A DNA stretch of 52,180 bases, from the NCBI RefSeq assembly GCF_025642745.1, contig NZ_JANZKP010000023.1:1-52180 (forward strand), given 5' to 3'. Source of the stretch: Cellulomonas sp. RIT-PI-Y. Its GTDB lineage: Bacteria > Actinomycetota > Actinomycetes > Actinomycetales > Cellulomonadaceae. The notes beneath the pieces are model-generated. The model made no database searches. It was not told the DNA's origin and saw nothing but the letters and a program-made list of their open reading frames with translations. Numbering within the stretch: position 1 is the first letter of the stretch; each line of letters opens with the position of its first letter. This document shows, one piece after another, positions 24,667-36,505 of this stretch. Made by a program: the position numbers and the translations under genes.

Positions 24667-25959
24667 TCAGTTGCGGGCGAGCGTCTCGGCCTGGGACACG
24701 GGATTCGCGCCGGTGCCGGCGCCGCTGTCGTCGCCCTCGGGATTCACCGGTCCGCGCCGGACCCCCTTGAGCAACAGTCCGACGATCGAGGGGCGGCCCT
24801 GGATCTTGTTGTAGACGTCGAAGGCGACCGCGGCGAGCAGCACCAGGCCCTTGATCATCTGGGTGCTGTCCGAGCCGACGCCCATCAGCTGCAGGCCGTT
24901 GTTCAGCACGGCCATCACCAGGCCACCGATCAGCGACCCGACCACGGTGCCGACGCCGCCGGAGACCGCCGCACCGCCGATGAACACCGCGGCGATCGCG
25001 TCCAGCTCCCAGTTGGTGCCGTCGAAGGGCCCCGAGGCGGTGGAGCGGCCGATGAAGATGATCCCGGCCAGCGCGGCCAGCATCGACATGTTCATCATCA
25101 CGAAGAAGTTGGTGCGGCGGATGTTGACGCCGGACAGCGACGCGGCGATCCGGTTGCCGCCGACCGCGTACACGTGCCGGCCGGTGATGGTGCGGTTGGA
25201 GATGAAGCCGTAGAGCAGCACCAGCACGACCAGGATCACGCCGGAGATCGGGAAGGACGTGCCGTAGCGGCCGCTGCCGAACAGGTAGGTCGCCCCGGCG
25301 ATCACGGCGCCGATCGCGACCATCCGGACCACGGAGACCCAGGTCGGGATGGGTGCAGCGCCCAACCGGCGGGCGGAGCGGCGGCGGCGCAGCTCCCCGT
25401 AGACCAGGGCGGCGATCGCCAGGATGCCGAGCAGCAGGGTGGAGTTGTTCAGCCCGGTGTTCGGGCCCCACTCGGGCAGGTAGCCGGCGCCGAGGAACTG
25501 GATCTCCTTGGGCACCGGGACGGTGTTGGACTTGCCGATGTACTGGTTCGCCCCGCGGAAGAACATCATCCCGGCCAGGGTGGTGATGAAGCCCGGGATG
25601 CCGATGTAGGCCACCCAGAATCCCTGCCAGGCGCCGATCAGCGCTCCGACCGCCAGCCCGAGCACGATGCCGAGCCACCAGGGGATGCCCCAGTCCCGGA
25701 TCGCCAGCGCGACGATGATGCCGACCACCGCGGCCACCGACCCGACGGACAGGTCGATGTGTCCGGCGATGATCACCAGCACCATGCCGATCGCCAGGAT
25801 CAGCACGTAGGAATTGCCGTTGATGATGTTCTGCGCGTTGGTCGAGGTGAGCACCTTGCCGCCGGTGGCGAACTGGAAGATGAGCACGAGCGCGATCAGC
25901 GCGAATACCATGCCGAACTGACGGGCCCCGCCGCCGAACAACTGCTTGAGTGACGTCAT
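24667..25959 (-). CDS. mmsB: Multiple-monosaccharide ABC transporter permease (MmsB/GguB)
   Basis: The 430-residue protein has about ten membrane helices. The BPD_transp_2 signature is visible as LAIGMVLVIIAGHIDLSVGSV at about residues 55-75 and as NFFVMMNMSMLAALAGIIFIGR followed by ELDAIAAVFIGGAAVSGG in the C-terminal half. A charged cytoplasmic loop with RRRRSARR splits the two halves. The tail after residue ~410 is hydrophilic. The ATG at 25959 lies 17 bases after the MmsA stop. It forms the channel for the ChvE-like receptor and MmsA ATPase. Confidence 0.93.
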   Translation of the reverse strand: MTSLKQLFGGGARQFGMVFALIALVLIFQFATGGKVLTSTNAQNIINGNSYVLILAIGMVLVIIAGHIDLSVGSVAAVVGIIVALAIRDWGIPWWLGIVLGLAVGALIGAWQGFWVAYIGIPGFITTLAGMMFFRGANQYIGKSNTVPVPKEIQFLGAGYLPEWGPNTGLNNSTLLLGILAIAALVYGELRRRRSARRLGAAPIPTWVSVVRMVAIGAVIAGATYLFGSGRYGTSFPISGVILVVLVLLYGFISNRTITGRHVYAVGGNRIAASLSGVNIRRTNFFVMMNMSMLAALAGIIFIGRSTASGPFDGTNWELDAIAAVFIGGAAVSGGVGTVVGSLIGGLVMAVLNNGLQLMGVGSDSTQMIKGLVLLAAVAFDVYNKIQGRPSIVGLLLKGVRRGPVNPEGDDSGAGTGANPVSQAETLARN

Positions 25960-25976
25960 CGTCTGGGTCGTCCTTC

Positions 25977-27524
25977 TCAGTGGGTGATGGCCGGGCTGGT
26001 GCCGGTCATCAGGCGCATCAGGTCTTCCTGGTTCGCCTGGGAACGGTCGAGTTCGCCGGTGATCCGGCCCTCGAAGATGGTGTAGATCCGGTCGCAGAGT
26101 CCGAGCAGCTCCGGCAGCTCGGAGGAGATGACGACCACGCCCTTGCCCGCGTCGGCGAGCCGTTGCACCAGGCCGTAGATCTCGTACTTGGCGCCGACGT
26201 CGACGCCGCGGGTCGGCTCGTCCAGGATCAGCAGGTCCGGCTCCGGGAACATCCACTTGCCCAGCAGCGCCTTCTGCTGGTTGCCGCCGGACAGCTTGGC
26301 CACCCCCACCCGGACCGACGGGGCCTTGATGTTCAGCGACTTGCGGTAGTGCTCGGAGGCCAGGAACGCGGTGTCGGTGTCCAGCACCCGGTGCTTGGTG
26401 ATCCGGCGCAGGTCGGCCGACACGATGGTGTCCAGGATGCTGTCCAGCAGGTTGAGGCCCTGGATCTTCCGGTCCTCCGGGACGTAGGCGATCTTGTGGT
26501 CGATCGCCTGCTGCACGGTGGTCAGCTGCACCGGCTTGCCGTCGATCAGGATCTGACCGCCGCGGAACCGCCCGTAGGAGCGGCCGAACAGCGACCGGGC
26601 CAGCTCAGTGCGCCCGGCGCCCATGATCCCGGCGAAGCCGACGATCTCCCCGCGCCGGACGTGGAAGGTGGAGCCTTTGCAGACCATCCGGCCGGCGACC
26701 TGCGGGTGCTCGACCGTCCAGTCCGTGACCTCGAAGAACGTCTCGCCGATCTGCGGGGTGTGGTCCGGGAACCGGTTGTCCAGCGACCGGCCGACCATGC
26801 CGCGGATGATCCGGTCCTCGTCGACCTCGCCCGCGGAGGCGTCCAGGGTCTCGACCGTGCGACCGTCCCGGATGATGGTGATCGAGTCGGCGATGGCGGC
26901 GATCTCGTTGAGCTTGTGGCTGATCATGATGCTGGTCAGCCCCTTGGCCCGCAGGCCGCGCAGCAGGTCGAGCAGGTGCTCGGAGTCCTCCTCGTTCAGC
27001 GCCGAGGTCGGCTCGTCCAGGATGAGCAGCTTCACGTCCTTGGACAGAGCCCGGGCGATCTCGACCAGCTGCTGCTGGCCGACGCCGATGTTCTTGACCT
27101 GCTCGTTCGGGTCGGTGCGCAGGCCGACCCGGGCCAGCAGCTCGACCGCGCGCTCCCGGGTGGTGTCCCAGTCGATGCCGAACGGGCCGGTGGTCTCGTT
27201 GCCGAGGAAGATGTTCTCCGCGATGGACAGCTCGGGGATCAGCGCGAGTTCCTGGTGGATGATCACGATGCCGGCCCGTTCGCTGGACTTGATGTCCTTG
27301 AACCGGACCTCCTCGCCCTGGTAGACGATCTCGCCCTCGTAGCTGCCGTGCGGGTAGACGCCGGACAGGATCTTCATCAGCGTCGACTTGCCGGCGCCGT
27401 TCTCGCCGCAGATGGCGTGGATCTCGCCCGCGCGGACGGTCATGCGCACCTGGTCCAGCGCCCGCACTCCGGGGAAGACCTTGGTGATCGACCTCATGTC
27501 GAGGACGACGGGGGTGTCCGTCAT
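25977..27524 (-). CDS. mmsA: Multiple-monosaccharide ABC transporter ATPase (MmsA/GguA), duplicated domains
   Basis: The 515-residue protein carries two ABC domains, as in GguA, XylG and AraG. Domain 1 has Walker A GENGAGKST at about residues 40-48, signature GVGQQQLVEIA and Walker B LLILDEPTSAL. Domain 2 has a degenerate Walker A (GIMGAGRTEL), signature LSGGNQQKAL and Walker B LLILDEPTRGVD. Degeneration of the second Walker A is normal in this family. Highly typical blocks such as GVYPHGSYEGEIVYQG identify it as MmsA/GguA. First gene of the transporter operon; the 169-bp upstream region separates it from the lone ATPase. Confidence 0.95.
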   Translation of the reverse strand: MTDTPVVLDMRSITKVFPGVRALDQVRMTVRAGEIHAICGENGAGKSTLMKILSGVYPHGSYEGEIVYQGEEVRFKDIKSSERAGIVIIHQELALIPELSIAENIFLGNETTGPFGIDWDTTRERAVELLARVGLRTDPNEQVKNIGVGQQQLVEIARALSKDVKLLILDEPTSALNEEDSEHLLDLLRGLRAKGLTSIMISHKLNEIAAIADSITIIRDGRTVETLDASAGEVDEDRIIRGMVGRSLDNRFPDHTPQIGETFFEVTDWTVEHPQVAGRMVCKGSTFHVRRGEIVGFAGIMGAGRTELARSLFGRSYGRFRGGQILIDGKPVQLTTVQQAIDHKIAYVPEDRKIQGLNLLDSILDTIVSADLRRITKHRVLDTDTAFLASEHYRKSLNIKAPSVRVGVAKLSGGNQQKALLGKWMFPEPDLLILDEPTRGVDVGAKYEIYGLVQRLADAGKGVVVISSELPELLGLCDRIYTIFEGRITGELDRSQANQEDLMRLMTGTSPAITH

Positions 27525-27615
27525 CGTTCCTGCTCTCTGCGCCTCATCGCGCGACCGGCTCGTTCGTCGTCGAACGGCAGGACAGTAGGGACGCGGAGAG
27601 CTACGCGTCAACCTC

Positions 27616-27700
27616 TGAAGGCAAAATCAGGCCGTTGTGATCGTTTCGCAACCTGCAAGGCCGGGAATTTGCCGACAACTAGTGAAGGCAACCTCAGGCC
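27616..27700. promoter_or_regulatory. Direct repeat TGAAGGCAAnnTCAGGCC upstream of mmsA, candidate ROK sites
   Basis: TGAAGGCAAAATCAGGCC at 27616-27633 and TGAAGGCAACCTCAGGCC at 27683-27700 match at 16 of 18 positions and are 67 bp apart. The second overlaps the last codons of the upstream ATPase gene. The zone between also holds GTTG...CAAC half-sites. It is the promoter region of mmsA and the likely target of the ROK repressor (inference). Confidence 0.45.
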
Positions 27701-28503
27701 CAGCGCGGGCGGGAGGGGAGTCGCGCCCCGGCGATCGCCCCGATGATCTCCTCGGGAGCGGCGGTGCCGGCATCGAAGGAGCCGTTGTTCCGGCCGTGCC
27801 GCAGCACCTCGATCCGGTCCGCCACCGCGCGCAGGTCCGCCAGGTTGTGGCTGATGATCAGCACCGCCAGCCCCATCGACCGCAACCGCTCGATCAGGGT
27901 CAGCACCTCAGCGGTCTGCACCACCGACAGCGCCGCGGTCGGCTCGTCCAGCACCAGGATCCGCGGGCGGGTGGTCAGGGTCCGGGCGATGGCGACCGCC
28001 TGGCGCTGACCGCCGGACAGCTCGCGCACCGGCACGCGCACCGAGGGCACGGTGATGGTCAGGTCGCGCAGGATCTGGGTGGCGATCAGCTCCATGCCGT
28101 CGATGTCCATCGGGCTGTGCTTGGACGCCCGGATCTCCCGGCCGAGGAAGATGTTCGCCGCCACGCTGAGGTTCTCGCACAGCGCCAGGTCCTGGAACAC
28201 GGTGGAGATGCCGAGCGCGTGCCCTGCGGCCGGGTTCGGGATCGCGACCTGCTCGCCGCCGATCTCCACCACCCCGGTGTCCGGCTGCAGCACCCCGGAG
28301 ATGATCTTGGCCAGCGTCGACTTGCCCGCGCCGTTGTCCCCGACCAGGGCCACCACCTCGTGCGGGCGCAGCTCCAGGTCGACCTCGGTCAGCGCCTCGA
28401 CCGCGCCGAACCGCTTGGTGACCCGGTGCATGGCGAGCACCGGCGACCGGTCGGCCGCTGCCTTCGGGTCGGGAGTCATCATCGTCTCCACGTCGAGTGC
28501 CAC
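27694..28503 (-). CDS. Lone sugar ABC-transporter ATPase (FrcA-like, single domain)
   Basis: The 269-residue protein is a single ABC domain: Walker A GDNGAGKST at about residues 54-62, Q-loop STVFQDLALCENLSVAANIFLG, signature RELSGGQRQAVAIARTL, Walker B ILVLDEPTAAL and switch region ISHNL. It is complete and looks functional. Single-domain members of this family (FrcA-like) normally pair with their own permease and receptor, but none is adjacent; only the MmsAB-ChvE system follows. It begins four bases after the ROK stop, with a GTG start at 28503, so it is co-transcribed with the repressor gene. It may serve the same permease or a distant one. Confidence 0.9.
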   Translation of the reverse strand: MALDVETMMTPDPKAAADRSPVLAMHRVTKRFGAVEALTEVDLELRPHEVVALVGDNGAGKSTLAKIISGVLQPDTGVVEIGGEQVAIPNPAAGHALGISTVFQDLALCENLSVAANIFLGREIRASKHSPMDIDGMELIATQILRDLTITVPSVRVPVRELSGGQRQAVAIARTLTTRPRILVLDEPTAALSVVQTAEVLTLIERLRSMGLAVLIISHNLADLRAVADRIEVLRHGRNNGSFDAGTAAPEEIIGAIAGARLPSRPRWA

Positions 28504-28507
28504 GGGT

Positions 28508-29683
28508 TCAGTCTCCGTCCGAACGGCTGATCCAGCGCGTCGTCGCGCGGGTGTTCTCCAGGGCGAGCAGGACCGCCCCCATCACCTCGGCCCGGGGACC
28601 GAGCTCGGCGCCCATCACCTCCAGCGGAGCGAGGTGGTTCAACGGCACCCGCCGTCGGATCGCCTCGCGCATCGGGCCGATCAGCAGCTCGCCGGTCTCC
28701 GCCAGCTCGCCGCCGACCACCACGCACTGCGGGTTCACCGCGATGGCGAGTCCGGCCACCACGGCGCCGATGGTCGCGCCCGCGTCCTCGACCACCTGGC
28801 GGCAGCCCGGGTCGCCGTCGACCGCCAGGGACACGATGTCCCGCAGGGTCAGCGCCCCACGGCTGGCCCGCAGCACCTCGATCAACGCCGGGGCGCCGAC
28901 CACGGTGTTCAGGCAGCCGCGACTGCCGCACAGGCAGACCATGCCGCCCGCGTCGACCTGCACGTGGCCGATCTCGCCCGCGGTCCCGGCGAAGCCGCGG
29001 TGCAGCCGGCCCGCCAGGGACACCCCGGCTCCGGTGCCGTGCGACACCCGGACGTAGACCGAGTCCTGGTAGGGCCGGGAGGCGCCCAGCCGGCTCTCCG
29101 CCAGCGCGCCCAGGTTCGCGTCGTTGTCGACGAACACCGGCACGCCCAGGCGCTTGGACATCACCTGCGCCACCGGGGCGTCGTCCCAGCCGCGCAGGAT
29201 GCCGGGCACCGACACCGTGCCGGTCGCCGCGTCCACCGGGGCGGGCACGCCGATCCCGATCCCGAGCAGCTCGTCCAGCGAGGAGCCGACGCGTTCCAGC
29301 AGTTCCACGACCAGGAGGGCGGCGCGGTCCAGGCTGGTGTCCGAGCGGTGCTCGTGCGGCAGCGGCAGCGCCTGCTCGACCAGCACCTGGTGCCCGGAGT
29401 CGGCCAGCGAGATCGTCATGTGCCGGATGCCGATGTGGATGCCGGCGGCCACCCCGGTGCGGTGCACCATCGTGACCAGCATCGCCCGGCGGCCGTTGTA
29501 GACGGTGGCCTTCACGTCCACGTCGCCCGCCGCCTGCAGCTCGCGGACGATGTTCGAGACGGTCGCGGCGGACAGGCCGGTGGCCGAGGCGAGCTCGACC
29601 TGCGTCAGGCCGCCGTAGCGCCGGATCGTGTCCACGACCGTGGCGCGGTTGGCCTCGCGCAGCGCGGTCTGGGAGCCAGCCAT
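28508..29683 (-). CDS. ROK-family transcriptional repressor (XylR/NagC type)
   Basis: The 391-residue protein has an N-terminal winged HTH (LREANRATVVDTIRRYGGLT then ELASATGLSAATVSNIVREL, residues ~8-55) fused to a ROK sugar-kinase-like domain. ROK motifs include the zinc-binding CLCGSRGC at about residues 248-255 (C-x-C-G-x-x-G-C) and ExGH as GEIGHVQVDAGG. The ATG at 29683 is the family start; the frame continues upstream but is non-conserved and overlaps a hairpin. It is the first gene of the set that leads into the lone ATPase and MmsAB-ChvE, and so probably senses the sugar imported by that transporter. Confidence 0.92.
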   Translation of the reverse strand: MAGSQTALREANRATVVDTIRRYGGLTQVELASATGLSAATVSNIVRELQAAGDVDVKATVYNGRRAMLVTMVHRTGVAAGIHIGIRHMTISLADSGHQVLVEQALPLPHEHRSDTSLDRAALLVVELLERVGSSLDELLGIGIGVPAPVDAATGTVSVPGILRGWDDAPVAQVMSKRLGVPVFVDNDANLGALAESRLGASRPYQDSVYVRVSHGTGAGVSLAGRLHRGFAGTAGEIGHVQVDAGGMVCLCGSRGCLNTVVGAPALIEVLRASRGALTLRDIVSLAVDGDPGCRQVVEDAGATIGAVVAGLAIAVNPQCVVVGGELAETGELLIGPMREAIRRRVPLNHLAPLEVMGAELGPRAEVMGAVLLALENTRATTRWISRSDGD

Positions 29684-29788
29684 CGCCGGGTGCCTCCCGT
29701 CCTCGCGCCGATGCCCCTGCCGGGAGGAGGGTACTCCGCGCGGGGGAGAGGGGTCCGGGGCCCGACGCGACCTGGCGCGGGTCCGGGA

Positions 29789-29825
29789 CCCGCCGGGACC
29801 GCGGATGCGGCGGGGTCCCGGCGGG
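29789..29825 (-). terminator. Hairpin terminator after the LRR surface protein
   Basis: Perfect 12-bp arms CCCGCCGGGACC and GGTCCCGGCGGG with a 13-nt loop, 58 bases beyond the LRR gene stop and upstream of the ROK gene start. There is no T-run. Confidence 0.65.
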
Positions 29826-29882
29826 CCGTCGATGGCGGGTGCGGTCGGCGGTGCCCGGTGCCGCCGCACCCGCGATGGCCGG

Positions 29883-31808
29883 TCAGCGGCGCTGACGTGC
29901 GCGCCGGGCGCTCCACAGGGCGACGGCACCGGCGCCCAGCAGGACGACGCTCAGCAGGGCGGCGGGGAGCGTGGTGAGCCCGGTCCGGGCCAGCACGCCG
30001 GTCGCCGTCGGAGTACCCGCGGCCTTCGTGGCGGTCGCGGCGGCTGTCGGCCCCGGGGTCGGGTCGGCGGAAGGCGTCACGGGTGCGGTCGGCGTCGGCT
30101 CAGGAGTGGGCTCGGGGTTCGGAGTCGGGTCCGGGATCGGATCGGGGTCCGGCGCGGGCTCGGGGTCCGGTGTCGGGTCCGGATCCGGATCCGGCGCGAT
30201 CTCCGGCAGCGCCAGGGTCACGACGGCGTCGGCGGTCGCCTCGGCGCCCAGCGGCGAGGTCCCGGTCGCCGAGGCGGTGTTCACCACCGACCCGGCCGTG
30301 ACCTCGTCGGCGGTGAGCGGGTGGCGCGCGGTGACCGTCACCCGCTCACCGGGCGCGAGCACACCCTCCGCGCCCGGCCAGTCGAAGGTCAGGCCGCCGA
30401 GGTCGACCAGGGTCGTGCCGAGGGTGACGTCCGAGAGCGTGACGTCGCCGGTGTTGGTGAGGAGGAAGGTGTACTCGACGTCGTCACCCGCGACGCCGGT
30501 GGCGCCCGCCGCCAGCACGGCGCTCCCGGTCAGGGTGAGCGCCACGTCCTCCACCTGCTCCACCGACACCTGGGTGAGCGTGCCGCTGAACGCCCGACCG
30601 GTGGTGCCGATCGGCACGTTCCAGGTCAGCGTGTTGCGCTGCGCGGTGGCGAAGGTCCAGCTGTTGTCGGCCGCATCGATCGTCGCGGTGGTCGAGGTCG
30701 GCAGGACGACCTCGCCGTCGATGCCGATCAGCGGGTTGGCCTGCCGGGCGCCGACCGCGATGTCGTCCAGCGTGACCTGCTGGTTGCTGACCCAGATGTA
30801 GGCGGCCTCCGGCGTCCCCTCGAGCGCGCTCGCGTCGACGATCCGGTTGCTGGAGAGCCCGGCGTAGGTCAGCGAGGGCAGGCCGAGCAGCGGGCTGAGG
30901 TCGGAGACCTCGTTGACCACGGCGGTGAGGGTGACGAGCGAGTCCCAGTCGCGGACGAACTCCAGGTCGGCCAGCTTGTTGTAGCTGATCTGGAGGTAGG
31001 TCAGGCCGGGGAGCGCGGCCAGTCCGGAGGCGTCCTCGATGGTGTTGTGGTCCAGCTGGAGCTGGAGCAGCGTGCTGAGCGAGCCGAGCGGGTTGGGGTC
31101 GCTCACCGCGTTGGTGCTCAGACTGAGGTACTCCAGCACCGGGAGCCCGGACAGCGGCTCGACGTCGGCGATCTTGTTGCTCGGCAACTCGAGGTGCTTC
31201 AGCGCGGTCAGGGCCCGCAGCGGCTCGACGTCGTCGATCGAATTGCTGGTCAGATACAGATCCTGCAGCGACGTGAGCGCCGACAGCGGTGCGAGCGCGT
31301 TCCCGCTGAAGTCCCCGGCGGCGTGCAGCGCGAGCGAGGTGAGGCCGGTGAGCGTGCCGACCACGGACAGATCGGCGAGCTTCGCGTCCGGGGTGTTGAG
31401 GGTGAGGGAGGTCAGCGCCGGCAGCTCCTGGAGAGGCGTGAGGTCGGTGACAGCGCCGTTGACGATCGTCAGGTTCTCGAGCCGGGGCAGCCCGGCCAGC
31501 GGGGCGACCGAGGACAGCTCCTGTGCCTGCGTGAGGGTGAGCTTGCGCAGACCGGTCAGCGCCTCGGCTCCGCCCAGGTCGCCCACCGAGGCGCAGACCA
31601 GCGTGGTGACTCTGGTGGCCTGCGTCGTGGTGATCGCCGCCGACCCGTCGCCCACCCCGAGCGTCGTGTTCACACAGGTCTGGAGGTCCGGGTCGGTGAA
31701 CGAGACCACGTCGTCCGCGGCGGCAGGCCGGATCGAGAGCCCGATCAGGGCGAGGAGGGCGAGGAACGCGGTGATCGACCGCGCGCCGAGGCGGGCTGGG
31801 GCAGACAT
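29883..31808 (-). CDS. Leucine-rich-repeat cell-surface protein with LAxTG sortase signal
   Basis: The 641-residue protein has a signal peptide (residues 1-31, ending RPAAA). Internalin-like LRRs run from about 75 to 330 with the 22-residue pattern LxxLxxLxLxxNxIxDxxPL; about eleven units are visible. Residues ~430-540 form a beta domain similar to DUF7507/DUF11 repeats (YTFLLTNTGDVTLSDVTLG). Then comes a Asp/Pro-rich cell-wall spacer (~545-600). The sorting signal LARTG at 606-610 is followed by a hydrophobic segment and RRARQRR. LAxTG is the motif of class E sortases of high-GC actinobacteria. A ribosome site AGGAG precedes the ATG. Adhesion to plant or other surfaces is an inference. The gene stands alone. 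Confidence 0.92.
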   Translation of the reverse strand: MSAPARLGARSITAFLALLALIGLSIRPAAADDVVSFTDPDLQTCVNTTLGVGDGSAAITTTQATRVTTLVCASVGDLGGAEALTGLRKLTLTQAQELSSVAPLAGLPRLENLTIVNGAVTDLTPLQELPALTSLTLNTPDAKLADLSVVGTLTGLTSLALHAAGDFSGNALAPLSALTSLQDLYLTSNSIDDVEPLRALTALKHLELPSNKIADVEPLSGLPVLEYLSLSTNAVSDPNPLGSLSTLLQLQLDHNTIEDASGLAALPGLTYLQISYNKLADLEFVRDWDSLVTLTAVVNEVSDLSPLLGLPSLTYAGLSSNRIVDASALEGTPEAAYIWVSNQQVTLDDIAVGARQANPLIGIDGEVVLPTSTTATIDAADNSWTFATAQRNTLTWNVPIGTTGRAFSGTLTQVSVEQVEDVALTLTGSAVLAAGATGVAGDDVEYTFLLTNTGDVTLSDVTLGTTLVDLGGLTFDWPGAEGVLAPGERVTVTARHPLTADEVTAGSVVNTASATGTSPLGAEATADAVVTLALPEIAPDPDPDPTPDPEPAPDPDPIPDPTPNPEPTPEPTPTAPVTPSADPTPGPTAAATATKAAGTPTATGVLARTGLTTLPAALLSVVLLGAGAVALWSARRARQRR

Positions 31809-32101
31809 GACGGACTCCTGGGGGCGGACGCGCGTGACGGCGATCGCGACGAGGGCATGCCACGTCCACGTGCCGGCCTTCTCGCAGCGGTGAGTCTGTA
31901 CGGCGGTGGGGTGCGCCTGAGTGGGACCCGACCCGTCTTGAGTGCTCCTGGCCGACGGGACTGGGTGATGCGGCGGGCGTGATGAGGGGATGCGGGGCGC
32001 GGAGTGAGGGGTGGGGTGGGTGTGCGCGTGGCGGTGACCGGCCTCCCGCCCACCGGGTGAAGATGTTTGCCGCCCCCGCGAACCCGGTGTTACCTTCCCC
32101 T
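31809..32101. other. Intergenic region between divergent LRR and licT genes
   Basis: There is no plausible gene here. Starts of the two divergent transcripts must lie within it. A possible promoter for licT is TTGCCG at 32069-32074, 17 bases before a weak TTACCT box at 32092-32097. No clear operator was found. The G-rich stretch around 31975-32040 lacks coding potential. Confidence 0.5.
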
Positions 32102-32130
32102 CGGCTTGTCACTGCTCCGAGCAGGCAACA
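32102..32130 (+). promoter_or_regulatory. RAT ribonucleic antiterminator site of the beta-glucoside operon
   Basis: The sequence GGCTTGTCACTGCTC-CGAG-CAGGCAACAC closely follows the BglG/LicT RAT consensus (GGATTGTTACTG...GCAGGCAAAACC): the two conserved halves (TGT.ACTG and GCAGGCAA.AC) are spaced correctly around a small loop. It sits 56 bases before licT and overlaps the attenuator hairpin that follows, as expected for antitermination by LicT. Confidence 0.85.
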
Positions 32131-32136
32131 CCACCG

Positions 32137-32157
32137 CCGAGGCCAACGAGGGCCCCG
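32137..32157 (+). terminator. Attenuator hairpin following the RAT site
   Basis: CCGAGGCC and GGCCCCGG pair with a single A-C mismatch around a short loop. Its base lies just downstream of the RAT element, so LicT binding could prevent it from forming. The T-run is weak. Confidence 0.45.
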
Positions 32158-32185
32158 GTAGAGCAGGTCTGCAACGGAGTGTCCC

Positions 32186-33010
32186 GTGAGAGTGCGTCGC
32201 ATCCTCAACAACAACGTCGTGGGCGCGGTGGATGCCGCGGGCCGCGAGGTCATCGTCGTCGGCAAGGCCATCGGCTTCCGTGGGAAGCCGGGGGACGTCA
32301 TCGACGAGACCCGGGTGGAGTCGGTGTTCCGGCTCCGCGACGACGCTGCCGGGCAGCACTTCGCCTCCATCATGGCGACGATCCCACCGGAGATCATCCA
32401 GGTCACGGCGGACATCGTCACGGTCGCCCGCAGGTCGCTCGGCCACGAGTTCGGGGACGGCATCTTCCCCGCGCTGGCCGATCACCTGGTCTACGCGGTG
32501 CAGCGGGTGCGGGAGGGGATCTCCCTCGCCAACCCGCTCGCCGTGGAGGTACGGACGATCCACCGCGACGAGTACCTCTTCGCGCGGTCGGCGGTGATGA
32601 TCCTCAACAAGCAGTTGGGGGTCGAGTTCACCGACGACGAGGCCGTCAACATCGCGTTGCACTTCGTGAACGCGACCGTGGGCGGGCCGTCGGAGAAGAC
32701 CGACCGGCTGATGGCGTTCATGAAGGACGTCCTGAGCGTGGTGCGCCGTGAGCTGGGGATCGCGGACGACGACGAGCGGCACGCCTATCTGCGGTTCGCG
32801 ACCCACCTGCGCTTCCTGGCACAGCGGGTGGTCGAGGGCCAGGTGGCCGACGGCGGTGACCCGAAGCTGCACGCGTTCCTGCGGGAGCAGCAGCCGAGGG
32901 CGTTCGCCTGTGTCGACGTGGTCGCCCGGGTCGTGGAGGAACGTCACGGTCACGTGATGACGCTGCAGGAGCAGACGTATCTGGGTCTGCACCTGTCCAA
33001 CCTGCTCTGA
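32186..33010 (+). CDS. licT: PRD-containing transcriptional antiterminator (LicT/BglG family)
   Basis: The 274-residue protein binds RAT RNA and prevents attenuation of its operon. The RNA-binding CAT domain occupies residues 1-55 (RRILNNNVVGAVDAAGREVIV). PRD1 spans ~65-170 and PRD2 ~175-274. The four regulatory histidines fall at 100, 159, 207 and 269, exactly the numbering of Bacillus subtilis LicT. HPr is expected to phosphorylate PRD2 to activate and EIIBgl to phosphorylate PRD1 to inhibit. The GTG start at 32186 is preceded by ACGGAG. A full-length, intact member; it leads the operon with its own RAT site. Confidence 0.95.
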   Translation: MRVRRILNNNVVGAVDAAGREVIVVGKAIGFRGKPGDVIDETRVESVFRLRDDAAGQHFASIMATIPPEIIQVTADIVTVARRSLGHEFGDGIFPALADHLVYAVQRVREGISLANPLAVEVRTIHRDEYLFARSAVMILNKQLGVEFTDDEAVNIALHFVNATVGGPSEKTDRLMAFMKDVLSVVRRELGIADDDERHAYLRFATHLRFLAQRVVEGQVADGGDPKLHAFLREQQPRAFACVDVVARVVEERHGHVMTLQEQTYLGLHLSNLL

Positions 33011-33052
33011 TCCCTCCCACCCGGCACACGCCGGGACCTTCAGGAGCATCCT

Positions 33053-36411
<3,359 letters not shown>

Positions 36412-36449
36412 CCTCCTGACCGGGTGAAACGCACCCCGATCCCTTCGTC

Positions 36450-36489
36450 CCGGCCCCCTGCGGTCGATGGTTCCCCCGCAGGGGGCCGG
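36450..36489 (+). terminator. Terminator of the beta-glucoside operon
   Basis: Perfect 14-bp arms CCGGCCCCCTGCGG and CCGCAGGGGGCCGG, loop of 12 nt, 38 bases after the bglA stop. An ATG at 36467 lies in its loop and was therefore rejected as the start of the next gene. Confidence 0.88.
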
Positions 36490-36505
36490 AACGAGGGATG
36501 TGAAC

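Noticed and set aside
29684..29929. Upstream extension of the ROK frame to 29929
   Set aside because: The extension is Pro/Arg-rich, overlaps the LRR gene end and a hairpin, and lacks the normal ROK N-terminus.
36467..36505. ATG at 36467 as chemoreceptor start
   Set aside because: It lies in the loop of the upstream operon terminator; GTG 36506 has a ribosome site and normal N-terminus.
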